Source: Paracnuella aquatica | Lineage (GTDB): Bacteria > Bacteroidota > Bacteroidia > Chitinophagales > Chitinophagaceae | Length of the DNA stretch: 57,409 nt | Assembly (NCBI RefSeq): GCF_003332885.2 | Contig: NZ_QOWJ01000019.1 | Coordinates: 1 to 57,409, forward strand | Direction: 5' to 3' | In this document: in pieces, positions 42,580 through 51,494 of the stretch | Numbering within the stretch: the stretch's first letter is position 1 | Layout: every line of letters begins with the position of its first letter | Program-made: the position numbers and the translations under genes | Notes under the pieces: model-generated | What the model saw: the letters and a program-made list of their open reading frames with translations, nothing else | The model's database searches: none | What the model was told of the DNA's origin: nothing

Positions 42580-43515
42580 TTATTTATTCATCATTTGCTT
42601 GGCCTCAATGCTCAGCGTGGCGTGGGGCACGGCACGCAGGCGGGCTTTTTCAATGAGTTTGCCGGTTACGCGGCACACGCCATAGGTTTTGTTTTCGATT
42701 CGCATGATGGCCTTTTCCAAGTGGTCGATGAACTGGATCTGGCGGCTGGCCATCTGGCTCAACTGTTCGCGTTCCATGCTCATGGTACCGTCTTCCATAG
42801 TCATATATCTGCCCTCGTCGAGGTCGCCGCTACCGTCTTTGCGGGTAATCAGTCCTTGCAGATAAGCCAGTTCTTTTTTGGCAGCGTCCAGTTTTCGGTT
42901 GATAAGGTCGCGGAATTCTTGCAGCTCGGCGTCTGAATATCTCATGGTGGGTCCTCCTGATGGCTCCTGATTTTGTGTGTCTAAAACGGATTTGGTAAAT
43001 TCTGGCTCGTACTTCACAGCCTTGTTGGTGCTGGTTTTAGGAATCACAACAGGTTTGGGCTCTTTCGCAGCCTTTTTAGCCGGTGCGGCCGCCGCTTTTT
43101 TGGCGGGGGTGGTTTCCAACGGCTTTATTGCAGGTTTCACTTCTTCTGTTGTTGGCGCAGCTACTACTGGTTTTTGCACAGGCGCACTGGTTTTAGGGGC
43201 TGCCTTGGCAGGGGCAGCTTTGGCCGGTGCTGTTTTAGCCGCAGCTTTTTTGGGGACAGCAACCGCTTTGGCCGGAGCCTTTACCGTTTTGGCGGGTGCT
43301 GCACTTTTCGGAGCGGCGGGTTTTTCGGCCTTTTCCGGCGCAGCTTTTTTAGCAGCCGCTTTTGGAGCGGGCACTGCTTTAGGGGCAGGCTTGGCTGTTG
43401 TGGCTTTACCGGTTTTTGATGCACCAGATTTTGCCGGGGCTGCTTTGGCAACGGCTTTTTTTACCGGTGCTGCAGCTTTGGCTGTTTTCTTTGAGGCTGC
43501 TTTTTTTGTGGCCAT
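42580..43515 (-). CDS. TraR/DksA-like protein with a histone-like Ala/Lys/Pro tail
   Basis: A 311-residue protein in two parts. Residues 1 to about 165 are a low-complexity KKAAAPAK-type tail like histone H1 or bacterial Hc1, able to bind DNA non-specifically. Residues about 191-311 are the DksA/TraR fold: a coiled-coil helical pair from MRYSDAELQEF and the degenerate zinc-finger region TYGVCRVTGKLI, keeping one of the usual cysteines. Met191 is preceded by a perfect AGGAGG seven bases upstream, so a short tail-less form may also be made. It lies seven bases after ileS in the same operon. DksA-type proteins bind RNA polymerase; here the role is inferred. Confidence 0.88.
   Translation of the reverse strand: MATKKAASKKTAKAAAPVKKAVAKAAPAKSGASKTGKATTAKPAPKAVPAPKAAAKKAAPEKAEKPAAPKSAAPAKTVKAPAKAVAVPKKAAAKTAPAKAAPAKAAPKTSAPVQKPVVAAPTTEEVKPAIKPLETTPAKKAAAAPAKKAAKEPKPVVIPKTSTNKAVKYEPEFTKSVLDTQNQEPSGGPTMRYSDAELQEFRDLINRKLDAAKKELAYLQGLITRKDGSGDLDEGRYMTMEDGTMSMEREQLSQMASRQIQFIDHLEKAIMRIENKTYGVCRVTGKLIEKARLRAVPHATLSIEAKQMMNK
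42953..42958 (-). promoter_or_regulatory. Internal Shine-Dalgarno (AGGAGG) before Met191 of the DksA-like gene
   Basis: On the minus strand AGGAGG is separated by seven bases from the in-frame ATG at 42945, exactly where the conserved DksA-like domain begins. It suggests a second, internal translation start giving about 121 residues. Confidence 0.5.
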
Positions 43516-43522
43516 ACGGTTG

Positions 43523-46500
43523 CTAAATTTTAGAAACGATGACTTTCAGCGTTTTATCATTCACTTCTATTTCTGTGCCATCGGTTAGATGGGGAATAAA
43601 CTCCAGCTTGTCTGCCAAAATTTCCGTACAAATATAGTTTTCAAATCTAATAAGTGATGACTCAAGCCCGTCGGCGTCTCCAATTTTAACCAAAATGCGA
43701 TCAGTGAGTTCAAACCCACTGTCTTTGCGCACTTTTTGGATGCGGTTCACAAATTCCCGGGCATTGCCTTCCTGTTCCAGCTCAGGCGTAATGTTGATGT
43801 CCAGCGCCACGGTAAGGGCCCCTTTGCTGGCTACGGTCCAGCCCGGGATGTCCTCCGAAGTGATCTCCACTTCGCTTAAAACAAGCTCAACAAAATCGCC
43901 GTCAACGGGGAGTGAATATCGGCCTTCTTTTTCAAATAAAGCAATCTCGTGCTGACCAAATTGGGCCAAAGCACCGGAAACCGCCTTCATTTTCGGGCCT
44001 AGTTTTTTGCCCAGCGCACCAAAGTTGGGCCGGATCTTCTTTTTAATAAATCCTTCGGTATCAGTGAGGTATTCAATTTCTTTTACGTTTACCTCAGCTA
44101 AAATTAAGTTCTCCACCTGCCGCAGCTGGTCTTCCATGGAGCCGTTGAGCACGGGCACCAGGATCTTTTGCAGCGGCTGCCGCACCTTGATGTTTACTTT
44201 TTTGCGCAGCGACAGGACCAGCGAGGAAGCATCCTGCGCTAGGGCCATCCGTTCTTCCAGCAGCGTATCGATCAGCGACTCGTCGGCAACCGGGAATAGC
44301 ACATGGTGTACCGAAGCCTCGGTAAAGCGGCCGCTTACCGCATTGAGGTTGAGGAACAACTCATCGGCAAAGAAGGGCGAAATGGGCGCCATCAGCCGCA
44401 CCACTGTTTCGAGGCACTCGTACAAGGTTTGGTACGCAGCAATTTTATCACCTTCGTACTCGCCTTTCCAAAACCGGCGGCGGCAGAGGCGCACATACCA
44501 GTTGCTGAGCTGCTCGTCCACAAAATCCTCAATCAATCGTCCAGCCTGGGTAGGTTCGTACTCATCAAATGCGGTGGTTACCTTCTGGACCAATGTTTGC
44601 AAGCTCGACAATATCCACTGGTCGATTTCTGGCCGCTGGGCTACGGGGATGGGCGCTTCTTTAAAGGCAAAACCGTCCACATTGGCATAAAGTGCAAAAA
44701 ACTGGTAGGTATTATATAAGGTGCCAAAAAACTTGCGCTGCACTTCTTTGATGCCTTCGAGGTCAAACTTTAGGTTATCCCAGGGCGAAGCATTGGTGAT
44801 GAGGTACCAGCGGGTGGCATCGGCGCCAAAATCGGCGATGGTTTTGAACGGATCCACCACGTTACCGAGGCGTTTGCTCATTTTGTTGCCGTTCTTATCC
44901 AGCACCAGGCCGTTGGAAACCACCGTTTTATACGCCAGGCCGGGATATTCTTTATCTACATCACCCAGGTAGGCGTCTTCTTTCAGCACTTCGTGCACCG
45001 ACTCTTTAAGCATAGCAGCTAGCGCATGCAGGGTATAAAACCAGCCGCGGGTTTGGTCCACACCTTCGCAGATAAAATCGGCGGGGTAGTTTTTGGCAAA
45101 AAACTCGCGGTTTTCGAACGGAAAATGTGCCTGCGCATATGGCATGGCACCCGAGTCGAACCATACGTCAATGAGATCGGGCTCGCGGCGCATGGGCTGG
45201 CCGGTGGATGAAACCAGCACCACCTCATCTACATAAGGTTTATGCAGGTCCAGAATGCCGTCGTGCAGGTAAGCTTTGTTTACATCGCCGCCCAGCACCT
45301 GGTTGGCTTTTACAATTTCTTCGTTCAGCTCGGCAATAGAGCCAATGCATTTTTCCTCGCTGCCATCTTCGGTGCGCCAAACGGGCAGCGGTGTGCCCCA
45401 GTAGCGGCTGCGGCTAAGGTTCCAATCCACCATGTTTTCGAGCCACTGGCCAAAACGGCCGGTGCCTGTGGCGGCTGGTTTCCAGTTGATGGTTTTATTC
45501 AGATCCACCATCCGGTCTTTCAGTGCCGTAGTTTTAATAAACCAAGCATCCAGCGGGTAGTATACCACCGGCTTATCGGTGCGCCAGCAGTGGGGGTAGC
45601 TGTGCTCGTATTTTTCTACTTTAAAGGCGCGGCCTTCCCGTTTTAATTTTACGGAGATGTCCACGTTCACATCCTGGTAATCAGCCTGATTTTTATAATC
45701 CTTGATAAAACGGCCGCTGAACTCACCGAGGCCGTCCACAAATTTGCCTTCGCGGTCCACCAGCGTTAGGATGCCGATGCCGTACTTTTTGCCGACTTTA
45801 TAGTCATCCGCACCAAAGGCAGGGGCTGTGTGCACCATGCCGGTACCATCTTCAGTAGTCACAAAATCGCCCATCAGCACCCGGAACGGCTGCGCATCGG
45901 GGGTAATGGCACGGATGGCTTCCAGCGAGTTGGCCTCGTAAGGCAGCAGTTGCTCGTATTCGACGCCTTCAAGCTGGCGGCCTTTAAACTGAGATACAAT
46001 ATTATATGGTATCACCTTGTCGCCTTCGGCATAAGAGGAGAAGTCGGCGTTTTCGCCTTCGGCTTTAAAATATTTGTGCAGCAGCGCCTTTGCCAGGATC
46101 ACATGCTGCGGCTGGTAGGTATAGGGGTTAAATGTTTTTACCAACACATAATCAATATCCGGCCCGGCTGTGAGGCCGAGGTTGGAAGGCAGCGTCCAAG
46201 GGGTCGTGGTCCAGGCGAGAAAGTAGAGTTCTAAGTCGCCAGTCTGAAGTTCGGAGTTAGCAGCGTTAAAAAGAAACTGGCTCTTTTCGTTTTGCACCAC
46301 TTTAAAACCCACTGTGGCGCTGGTGTCTTTCACCATTTTATAGGTGCCGGGCTGGTTCAGCTCATGTGAGCTGAGGCCGGTGCCAGCAGCAGGCGAATAA
46401 GGCTGGATGGAAACGCTTTTGTACAGCAGGCCTTTTTTATACAACTCCTTCAGGCACCACCACAGGCTTTCGATGTACTCATTGGTAAAGGTGATGTATG

Positions 46501-46945
46501 GATTTTTTAGGTCCACCCAATAGCCCATCTGCGTGGTCAGGTCGTCCCATTTGTCTTTGTAGCGCAGTACGGCTTCACGGCATTTTTGGTTGTATTCGGC
46601 CACCGAAATGGTTTTGCCGATGTCTTCCTTGGTAATGCCCAGCTCTTTTTCCACGCCCAACTCTACGGGCAGGCCGTGTGTATCCCAGCCGCCTTTGCGC
46701 TCCACCTGGAAACCTTTGGCCGTTTTGTAGCGGCACACCAGGTCTTTCAGCGTGCGGGAAATAACGTGGTGAATACCGGGCATGCCATTGGCGGAAGGCG
46801 GGCCTTCGTAAAAAACAAAAGAAGGTGCGCCTTCGCGCAGCGAAACACTTTTTTGAAAAGCCTCCTCCCGTTCCCAGCGGTCGAGTACTTCTTTTTCGAT
46901 GGCGGGCAGGTTCAGGTGCTTGAATTCTTTATAACGATTGGCCAT
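43523..46945 (-). CDS. ileS: Isoleucine--tRNA ligase
   Basis: A 1140-residue class I synthetase. The HIGH-type motif is in GMPGIHHVISR (about 60), and KMSKR is at 688-692. The editing domain lies between, with a C-terminal anticodon-binding domain from about 760. Lack of the short zinc-finger end and the length fit the long (type 2, eukaryote-like) IleRS class common in Bacteroidetes. It charges tRNA-Ile in the cytosol. The DksA-like gene follows after seven bases. Confidence 0.96.
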   Translation of the reverse strand: MANRYKEFKHLNLPAIEKEVLDRWEREEAFQKSVSLREGAPSFVFYEGPPSANGMPGIHHVISRTLKDLVCRYKTAKGFQVERKGGWDTHGLPVELGVEKELGITKEDIGKTISVAEYNQKCREAVLRYKDKWDDLTTQMGYWVDLKNPYITFTNEYIESLWWCLKELYKKGLLYKSVSIQPYSPAAGTGLSSHELNQPGTYKMVKDTSATVGFKVVQNEKSQFLFNAANSELQTGDLELYFLAWTTTPWTLPSNLGLTAGPDIDYVLVKTFNPYTYQPQHVILAKALLHKYFKAEGENADFSSYAEGDKVIPYNIVSQFKGRQLEGVEYEQLLPYEANSLEAIRAITPDAQPFRVLMGDFVTTEDGTGMVHTAPAFGADDYKVGKKYGIGILTLVDREGKFVDGLGEFSGRFIKDYKNQADYQDVNVDISVKLKREGRAFKVEKYEHSYPHCWRTDKPVVYYPLDAWFIKTTALKDRMVDLNKTINWKPAATGTGRFGQWLENMVDWNLSRSRYWGTPLPVWRTEDGSEEKCIGSIAELNEEIVKANQVLGGDVNKAYLHDGILDLHKPYVDEVVLVSSTGQPMRREPDLIDVWFDSGAMPYAQAHFPFENREFFAKNYPADFICEGVDQTRGWFYTLHALAAMLKESVHEVLKEDAYLGDVDKEYPGLAYKTVVSNGLVLDKNGNKMSKRLGNVVDPFKTIADFGADATRWYLITNASPWDNLKFDLEGIKEVQRKFFGTLYNTYQFFALYANVDGFAFKEAPIPVAQRPEIDQWILSSLQTLVQKVTTAFDEYEPTQAGRLIEDFVDEQLSNWYVRLCRRRFWKGEYEGDKIAAYQTLYECLETVVRLMAPISPFFADELFLNLNAVSGRFTEASVHHVLFPVADESLIDTLLEERMALAQDASSLVLSLRKKVNIKVRQPLQKILVPVLNGSMEDQLRQVENLILAEVNVKEIEYLTDTEGFIKKKIRPNFGALGKKLGPKMKAVSGALAQFGQHEIALFEKEGRYSLPVDGDFVELVLSEVEITSEDIPGWTVASKGALTVALDINITPELEQEGNAREFVNRIQKVRKDSGFELTDRILVKIGDADGLESSLIRFENYICTEILADKLEFIPHLTDGTEIEVNDKTLKVIVSKI

Positions 46946-46950
46946 ATGGA

Positions 46951-46958
46951 CAATAATA
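46951..46958 (-). promoter_or_regulatory. -7 box of ileS (TATTATTG)
   Basis: Minus-strand TATTATTG ends five bases before the ATG; again a nearly leaderless transcript. Confidence 0.45.
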
Positions 46959-47128
46959 CGATTTTGAAAATGGGGCTAAAGGTAAGGAAAGCAAAGGGGA
47001 AGAATTGCGGCGGGCCACCTGTTTGGCCGCTTTCGCTGTTGTAATTTTTGCAATATTTGGCGCATGTGAGCCCGGCGGCAGTGCCGGAAAAGTAATAGAA
47101 GGAAAATGGTGCGATGTTTTTGTGCCGC

Positions 47129-47680
47129 TCAGGCCCCTTTGGCCCTGATGTTCTTGTAGATTTTAATGGCACTCATCAGCACCACAATAAACGCTATCAA
47201 TCCCAGCAAACCCCAAAGCCAGGAAACACTGGTTTTAACTGTAGCCAAGATCACCACTGTAACTAAAAAGATGGTGGCCACTTCGTTCCAGACCCGCAGC
47301 TTTTGCGAGCTGTATTTAAAAACGCCGCGCATTTCCTGCTTATAAATAACGTGGAGCGAATAATGGTAAGCGTACAACCCGGCCACAAACAGGATCTTCA
47401 CGGCCAGCCAGCGGCCGCCTTCAGTAAAAACCGTGTTGAACCAGCCACCCTGCCACATTACCCAAGGCCCAAAAATCAGTGTAAGTATCGCCGACGGCCA
47501 GGTAATGCCCCTCCACAGCCGTTGGGTCATTAGGGTCAGTTGCTTGCCTAAAATGCTGCGCTCCGGGTCGGGCCGCTCCTGTGCTTCGGTGTTGTAAATA
47601 AACAGGCGGACAATGTAAAACATCCCGGCAAACCAGGTTACCACGAAAATAATGTGCAGGGCTTTGAGGTAGAGGTACAC
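47129..47680 (-). CDS. hemJ: Protoporphyrinogen IX oxidase, HemJ type (CopD/UPF0093 family)
   Basis: A 183-residue protein with four to five membrane helices. It opens LKALHIIFVVTWFAGMFYIVR, the HemJ signature with a conserved His9, and has WRGITWPSAILTLIFG and LKILF/HYSLH segments. HemJ oxidises protoporphyrinogen IX in the inner membrane in bacteria without HemG or HemY. Its position beside hemH, at the head of a cluster that otherwise lacks this step, supports the call. Minus strand, same direction as hemH. Confidence 0.88.
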   Translation of the reverse strand: MYLYLKALHIIFVVTWFAGMFYIVRLFIYNTEAQERPDPERSILGKQLTLMTQRLWRGITWPSAILTLIFGPWVMWQGGWFNTVFTEGGRWLAVKILFVAGLYAYHYSLHVIYKQEMRGVFKYSSQKLRVWNEVATIFLVTVVILATVKTSVSWLWGLLGLIAFIVVLMSAIKIYKNIRAKGA

Positions 47681-47710
47681 GGGAGGGGCGTTTTGGGTTT
47701 GTAGTTTGGG

Positions 47711-47851
47711 TGTTTAAAGTCTAAAGTTTAAGGTTTAAGGTTGTTCAAATGGTTCAACGTGTTTAATATGTTCAAAAGGTACATGCGTCAACAACTCATT
47801 GAACGTCATTGAACCTTATTGAACAAACCGAACAACTTTAAACCTTAAACT
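47711..47851. repeat. Composite nested simple-unit inverted repeat in the hemH-hemJ gap
   Basis: Outer unit AAGTTTAAGGTTTAAGG (left) against CTTTAAACCTTAAAC (right). Inner unit TTCAAATGGTTCAACG (left) against ATTGAACGTCATTGAACC (right). The two unit types nest symmetrically about a short centre near 47785. It ends just before the hemH stop codon. Confidence 0.8.
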
Positions 47852-47854
47852 GCT

Positions 47855-48919
47855 TCACGCCAGCTCGTGCACCATTTTGCCCAGCTTCATGGAGTTGTCG
47901 CCGGAAGCCAACTCGGCCACCCATTTTTTGAGGGCGCCCACCCAAAGCGGGTGCACGTTGAGGCAGGGAATCATGGTAAACGATTCGCCGCCTGCATGTA
48001 TAAAGCTTTCCTTTCCCTCTTCGGCAATTTCCTCCAGGGTTTCCAGGCAGTCGCTTACAAATGCGGGGCAAACCACCAGCAATTTTTTTGCTCCTTCACC
48101 CGGCAACTCCTCCAGCCGCTTGGCGGTGTAGGGCTGCAGCCACGGATCGCGGCCCAGGCGGCTCTGGAACGAAAAGCCCCATTTGCCTTCCGGGATGCCC
48201 AATCGTTTTACCACTTCTTTGGTAGTAGCCCAGCACTGGTGGCGGTAGCAATACTGGTGCGCCTCCGATGCTACATCGCAGCAATTGGCTACTTGCAGGC
48301 AATGCTTCCCGGTAATGTCGCCTTTTTTAATATGGCGTTCGGGCACCCCGTGGTACGAAAACAATATTTTGTCGTACTCCTGCTCCAGGTAAGGCTTCAT
48401 GCTTGCGCATAAGGCGTTAAGGTATGTTTCGTCGTCGTAATAAGGCTTTAGCGTGGTCAGTTTAAACTTGTAGCCGCCTTTGCGGTGCTGCTCCTTGGCG
48501 TATTCCACGGCCGTTTCGTACGAGCTCATGGCATAATGCGGGTACAGCGGCACCAGGATCACTTCTTCCAGGTCGCCGTTTTGCTGCAGCAACTCATCGT
48601 ACGCCATTTTGGGTGATGGGTTGCCGTAGCGCATGGCAATGGTTACCGGCTCGTCAATTTCTTTATCCAAAGCTTGTTGCAGTTGCCGGCTAATGACCAG
48701 CAGCGGCGAGCCCTCATCCGTCCAGATGGACTTATAAGCCTCCGCCGACTTGGGCGCCCGGAACGGAACAATGATGCCCTGCACCAACAGTGCCCGCAGC
48801 AGCCAAGGTTTGTCAATCACCCGCTCATCCATCAAAAACTCGTTCAGGTAACGTTTTACATCCTTCACCTCGGTAGAGTCGGGCGATCCCAGGTTCATCA
48901 GTACAACAGCTCTTTTCAT
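47855..48919 (-). CDS. hemH: Ferrochelatase
   Basis: A 354-residue protein from the ATG at 48919 (MKRAVVLMNLGSPD). The open frame continues about 71 codons upstream, but that part is repeat sequence and not family-like. It has FSYHGVPERH with the catalytic histidine, FQSRLGRDPWLQPYT, and the late acidic motif ETLEEI. A cysteine-rich stretch CLQVANCC to CYRHQC fits Bacteroidetes members. It inserts Fe(II) into protoporphyrin IX, the last step of protohaem synthesis. Downstream of it on minus is hemJ. Confidence 0.95.
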   Translation of the reverse strand: MKRAVVLMNLGSPDSTEVKDVKRYLNEFLMDERVIDKPWLLRALLVQGIIVPFRAPKSAEAYKSIWTDEGSPLLVISRQLQQALDKEIDEPVTIAMRYGNPSPKMAYDELLQQNGDLEEVILVPLYPHYAMSSYETAVEYAKEQHRKGGYKFKLTTLKPYYDDETYLNALCASMKPYLEQEYDKILFSYHGVPERHIKKGDITGKHCLQVANCCDVASEAHQYCYRHQCWATTKEVVKRLGIPEGKWGFSFQSRLGRDPWLQPYTAKRLEELPGEGAKKLLVVCPAFVSDCLETLEEIAEEGKESFIHAGGESFTMIPCLNVHPLWVGALKKWVAELASGDNSMKLGKMVHELA

Positions 48920-48950
48920 GGTAACATTTAGGTGGAACAAAAGTAAAGGC

Positions 48951-49052
48951 GATTTTGGATTGCCGATTTCGGAATTCAGAACCGCTGAAAAATTCAGTGC
49001 GTTTTTATTTATGAGCAATAACTGCAATCCGAAATCGGTAATCCGAAATCCC
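48951..49052. repeat. Simple-unit inverted repeat between hemH and hemA
   Basis: Left arm about 48951-48976 (TTGGATTGCCGATTTCGGA) and right arm about 49024-49052 (AATCCGAAATCGGTAATCC) are close complements with a 47-bp centre. It sits in the divergent promoter region. Confidence 0.8.
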
Positions 49053-49172
49053 TTTGACATTTGGTGCCTAAAATTGTTCAATTGATCCTTGCTAATGCGC
49101 AACCTGATGAAAATCAACTGGCGAAATGACACATCAATGACATTCGGATTAGCCTTAAAGGGCGCACCAAAC

Positions 49173-49180
49173 TACCTTTG
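49173..49180 (+). promoter_or_regulatory. -7 box of the hem operon (TACCTTTG)
   Basis: TACCTTTG, 26 bases before the hemA ATG; the only good promoter box ahead of hemACDE. Confidence 0.55.
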
Positions 49181-49206
49181 CCCTGCGACTTTACCAACGA
49201 CGAAGA

Positions 49207-50442
49207 ATGGATACAAACCACTACAAGCACCTCAATCAGTTTTTTATTGTAGGCATCAACTATAAAAAAACCGACGCTTCCATCCGCGGCCAGTTTGCCA
49301 TCAATAACGACCAATACGAAGCTTTGCTGACCACAGCCAAAAGCAACGGTCTGGGCGAATTGTTTGTTTTGTCCACCTGCAACCGCACCGAGGTGTATGG
49401 TTTTGCCCACCACGCGGGCCAGCTGATCCAGCTGCTTTGCTCGCAAACCATTGGTTCCGCCGAAACATTTTCCCAATTAGCATATGTAAAAAATGGCTGC
49501 GCCGCTATCGAGCACCTGTATAGCGTGGCCGCCGGCCTTGACTCGCAGATTTTGGGTGATTATGAAATTGTGGGTCAAATTAAAATCGCATCCAAGTTTG
49601 CCAAAGACCGCGGCTTTGTAGGTGCATTTACCGAACGCCTCCTCAATTCGGTGCTGCAATCTTCCAAACTGGTTAAAAATAATACCGAGCTGAGCGGTGG
49701 TACCGTTTCCGTTTCGTTTGCCGCGGTGCAGTACATCCGCAACCTGGTGGCCAACCCCTCAGAGAAAAATATTTTGCTGTTAGGTGTAGGTAAAATTGGC
49801 CGCAACACTTGCAAAAACCTGGTCGATTATATCGGCACCACTAATATTACCCTCATCAACCGCTCGCCGGAAAAAGCGGCCGAGCTGGCTGCTGAACTGG
49901 GCTTGAAGTCGGCACCGATTGCTGATCTTAAAGCCGAGATCGAACAGTCTGATATCATCCTGGTGGCTACCAATGCCGCCGAGCCTACCATTTTGAAAGA
50001 ACACCTGGAAGGTGGTTCCAATAAACTGATTATTGATCTTTCCATTCCTTATAATGTAGCCGACGATGCGCAGGCCCTGCCCAACGTGCACCTCGTAAAC
50101 GTAGATGAGCTTTCGAAGCTGAAAGATGAAACGCTGAAAAAACGCGAAGCCGAAGTGCCCAAGGCAAAAGCCATTATTGCTGAATGCATGACCGAGTTTG
50201 AAGACTGGCAGCAAATGCGCCGCCATGCGCCGCTGCTGAAAGCCGCCAAGCTGAAAATGAAGGAACTGCACAACAACCCCGAATACCTGAGTTGTGTGCA
50301 CGGTTGCAGCAAAGAGGCCGAAGCCCGTATCCAGCGTGTGATCAACGATATGGCCAGCAAAATCCGCGTAAAAAACGGCGGAGCCTGCCACTACTTCGAA
50401 GCCATCAATAAATTTATGACCTCCGGCGCAGCCCAATCATGA
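49207..50442 (+). CDS. hemA: Glutamyl-tRNA reductase
   Basis: A 411-residue protein. The catalytic Cys58 lies in STCNRTE, the NADPH-binding domain begins LLGVGKIGRNTC, and a C-terminal dimerisation helix follows. It reduces glutamyl-tRNA (made by GltX) to glutamate-1-semialdehyde, the entry step of the C5 haem pathway. First gene of a tightly packed operon; it overlaps hemC by four bases (ATGA). Confidence 0.97.
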   Translation: MDTNHYKHLNQFFIVGINYKKTDASIRGQFAINNDQYEALLTTAKSNGLGELFVLSTCNRTEVYGFAHHAGQLIQLLCSQTIGSAETFSQLAYVKNGCAAIEHLYSVAAGLDSQILGDYEIVGQIKIASKFAKDRGFVGAFTERLLNSVLQSSKLVKNNTELSGGTVSVSFAAVQYIRNLVANPSEKNILLLGVGKIGRNTCKNLVDYIGTTNITLINRSPEKAAELAAELGLKSAPIADLKAEIEQSDIILVATNAAEPTILKEHLEGGSNKLIIDLSIPYNVADDAQALPNVHLVNVDELSKLKDETLKKREAEVPKAKAIIAECMTEFEDWQQMRRHAPLLKAAKLKMKELHNNPEYLSCVHGCSKEAEARIQRVINDMASKIRVKNGGACHYFEAINKFMTSGAAQS

Positions 50443-51494
50443 TGGAACAACCTTTACGCATTGGCACCCGCGACAGCCAGCTGGCTGTGTGGCAGGCCAC
50501 CCTGGTGCAGGATTTACTCAAGCAAGCAGGAATTGCCTCCGAGCTGGTGTACATGAAAAGCGAAGGCGACATTAACCTCACCACGCCGCTCTACGAGATT
50601 GGCGTTACCGGTGTGTTTACCAAAGTGCTGGATATTGCGCTGCTGGAAAAGCGCATTGATATTGCCGTGCACTCTATGAAAGATGTGCCAACCCAACTAG
50701 CCAATGGCCTGCAGCAGGCCGCCGTGCTGGAACGAGCTTCTTATAAAGACATTTTTGTTTATAAAAATGAGGCCGACCTCGAAGCGCTGGGATTTGTAAA
50801 TGGTGAATGGCAAATCGTCAATCGTCAATCGTCAATCGTCAATCGTGATATGTCAATCTGCAAACGTGAAGATGTTTCCGCCGTAGCTAATCCTTTGACG
50901 TCTGACGTTTCACGTTTCACGACTCCCTTCACCATCGCCACCTCCTCCATCCGCCGCATTGCGCAATGGAAACATCGCTATCCGCACCACAATATTGAAA
51001 ACCTGCGGGGCAATGTAAATACCCGCTTGCGCAAGGTGGCCGAAAACAACTGGAACGGCGCCATCTTCGCTGCTGCAGGATTGGAGCGCATTAATCTGCG
51101 CCCCGAAAAGGCTATTAACCTCGACTGGATGCTGCCGGCACCCGCACAGGGCGCCATCATGGTAGTGTGCCGTAAAGGGGATGACCGTGCATTTGAGGCC
51201 TGCCAAGGTTTTCACCATGGGGAAACGGCACTGTGTGTACAGGCGGAACGCGACTTTTTGCGCACCCTCATGGGCGGCTGCTCTACACCCATCAGTGCGC
51301 TGGCGCAAATGCGCAATGGCAAGGTGCATTTGCGGGGCAATATTTGCGCCCCGGATGGCGGCCAGATGATAGAAGCTGAAAAAGAAGCCACACCTGAGGA
51401 TGCAGCCACATTGGGTGTGCTTCTTGCAAATGAGCTCCTGAACCAACCCTTAGTCAATGGAATTGTTCAGCAGGTACGGAATGGAAAAAACTGA
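50439..51494 (+). CDS. hemC: Hydroxymethylbilane synthase with an in-frame repeat insertion
   Basis: A 351-residue porphobilinogen deaminase. It opens LRIGTRDSQLAVWQ; residues 79-84 read SMKDVP, ATSSIRR is at 167-173, and the dipyrromethane-binding cysteine is Cys281 in GGCSTPIS. Ordinary HemC is about 305-315 residues; the excess is a foreign stretch at about 121-162, encoded by the simple-unit inverted repeat at 50799-50924, in frame and without stops. It lies in the loop before ATSSIRR, away from the cofactor, so activity is probably kept. It overlaps hemA by 4 and hemD by 14 bases or more. Confidence 0.95.
   Translation: MMEQPLRIGTRDSQLAVWQATLVQDLLKQAGIASELVYMKSEGDINLTTPLYEIGVTGVFTKVLDIALLEKRIDIAVHSMKDVPTQLANGLQQAAVLERASYKDIFVYKNEADLEALGFVNGEWQIVNRQSSIVNRDMSICKREDVSAVANPLTSDVSRFTTPFTIATSSIRRIAQWKHRYPHHNIENLRGNVNTRLRKVAENNWNGAIFAAAGLERINLRPEKAINLDWMLPAPAQGAIMVVCRKGDDRAFEACQGFHHGETALCVQAERDFLRTLMGGCSTPISALAQMRNGKVHLRGNICAPDGGQMIEAEKEATPEDAATLGVLLANELLNQPLVNGIVQQVRNGKN
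50799..50924. repeat. Simple-unit inverted repeat inserted in frame in hemC
   Basis: 126 bases (42 codons). The left part has AATCGTC repeated four times perfectly plus AATCGTG (50813-50847), then CAAACGTGAAG. The right part (about 50894-50924) has TTTGACGTCTGACG and TTTCACGTTTCACGA. The CGTGAAACGT-type unit is the same as around the S23 gene at 53.2-53.7 kb. Confidence 0.88.

Noticed and set aside
47855-49132. Longer ferrochelatase start at 49132
   Set aside because: The extra 71 residues come from a simple-unit repeat and do not resemble the family N-terminus, which begins at the ATG at 48919.
50439-51494. hemC as a pseudogene because of the insertion
   Set aside because: The insertion is an exact multiple of three without stops, and all catalytic motifs including Cys281 are intact; it is also the only hemC in the complete operon.
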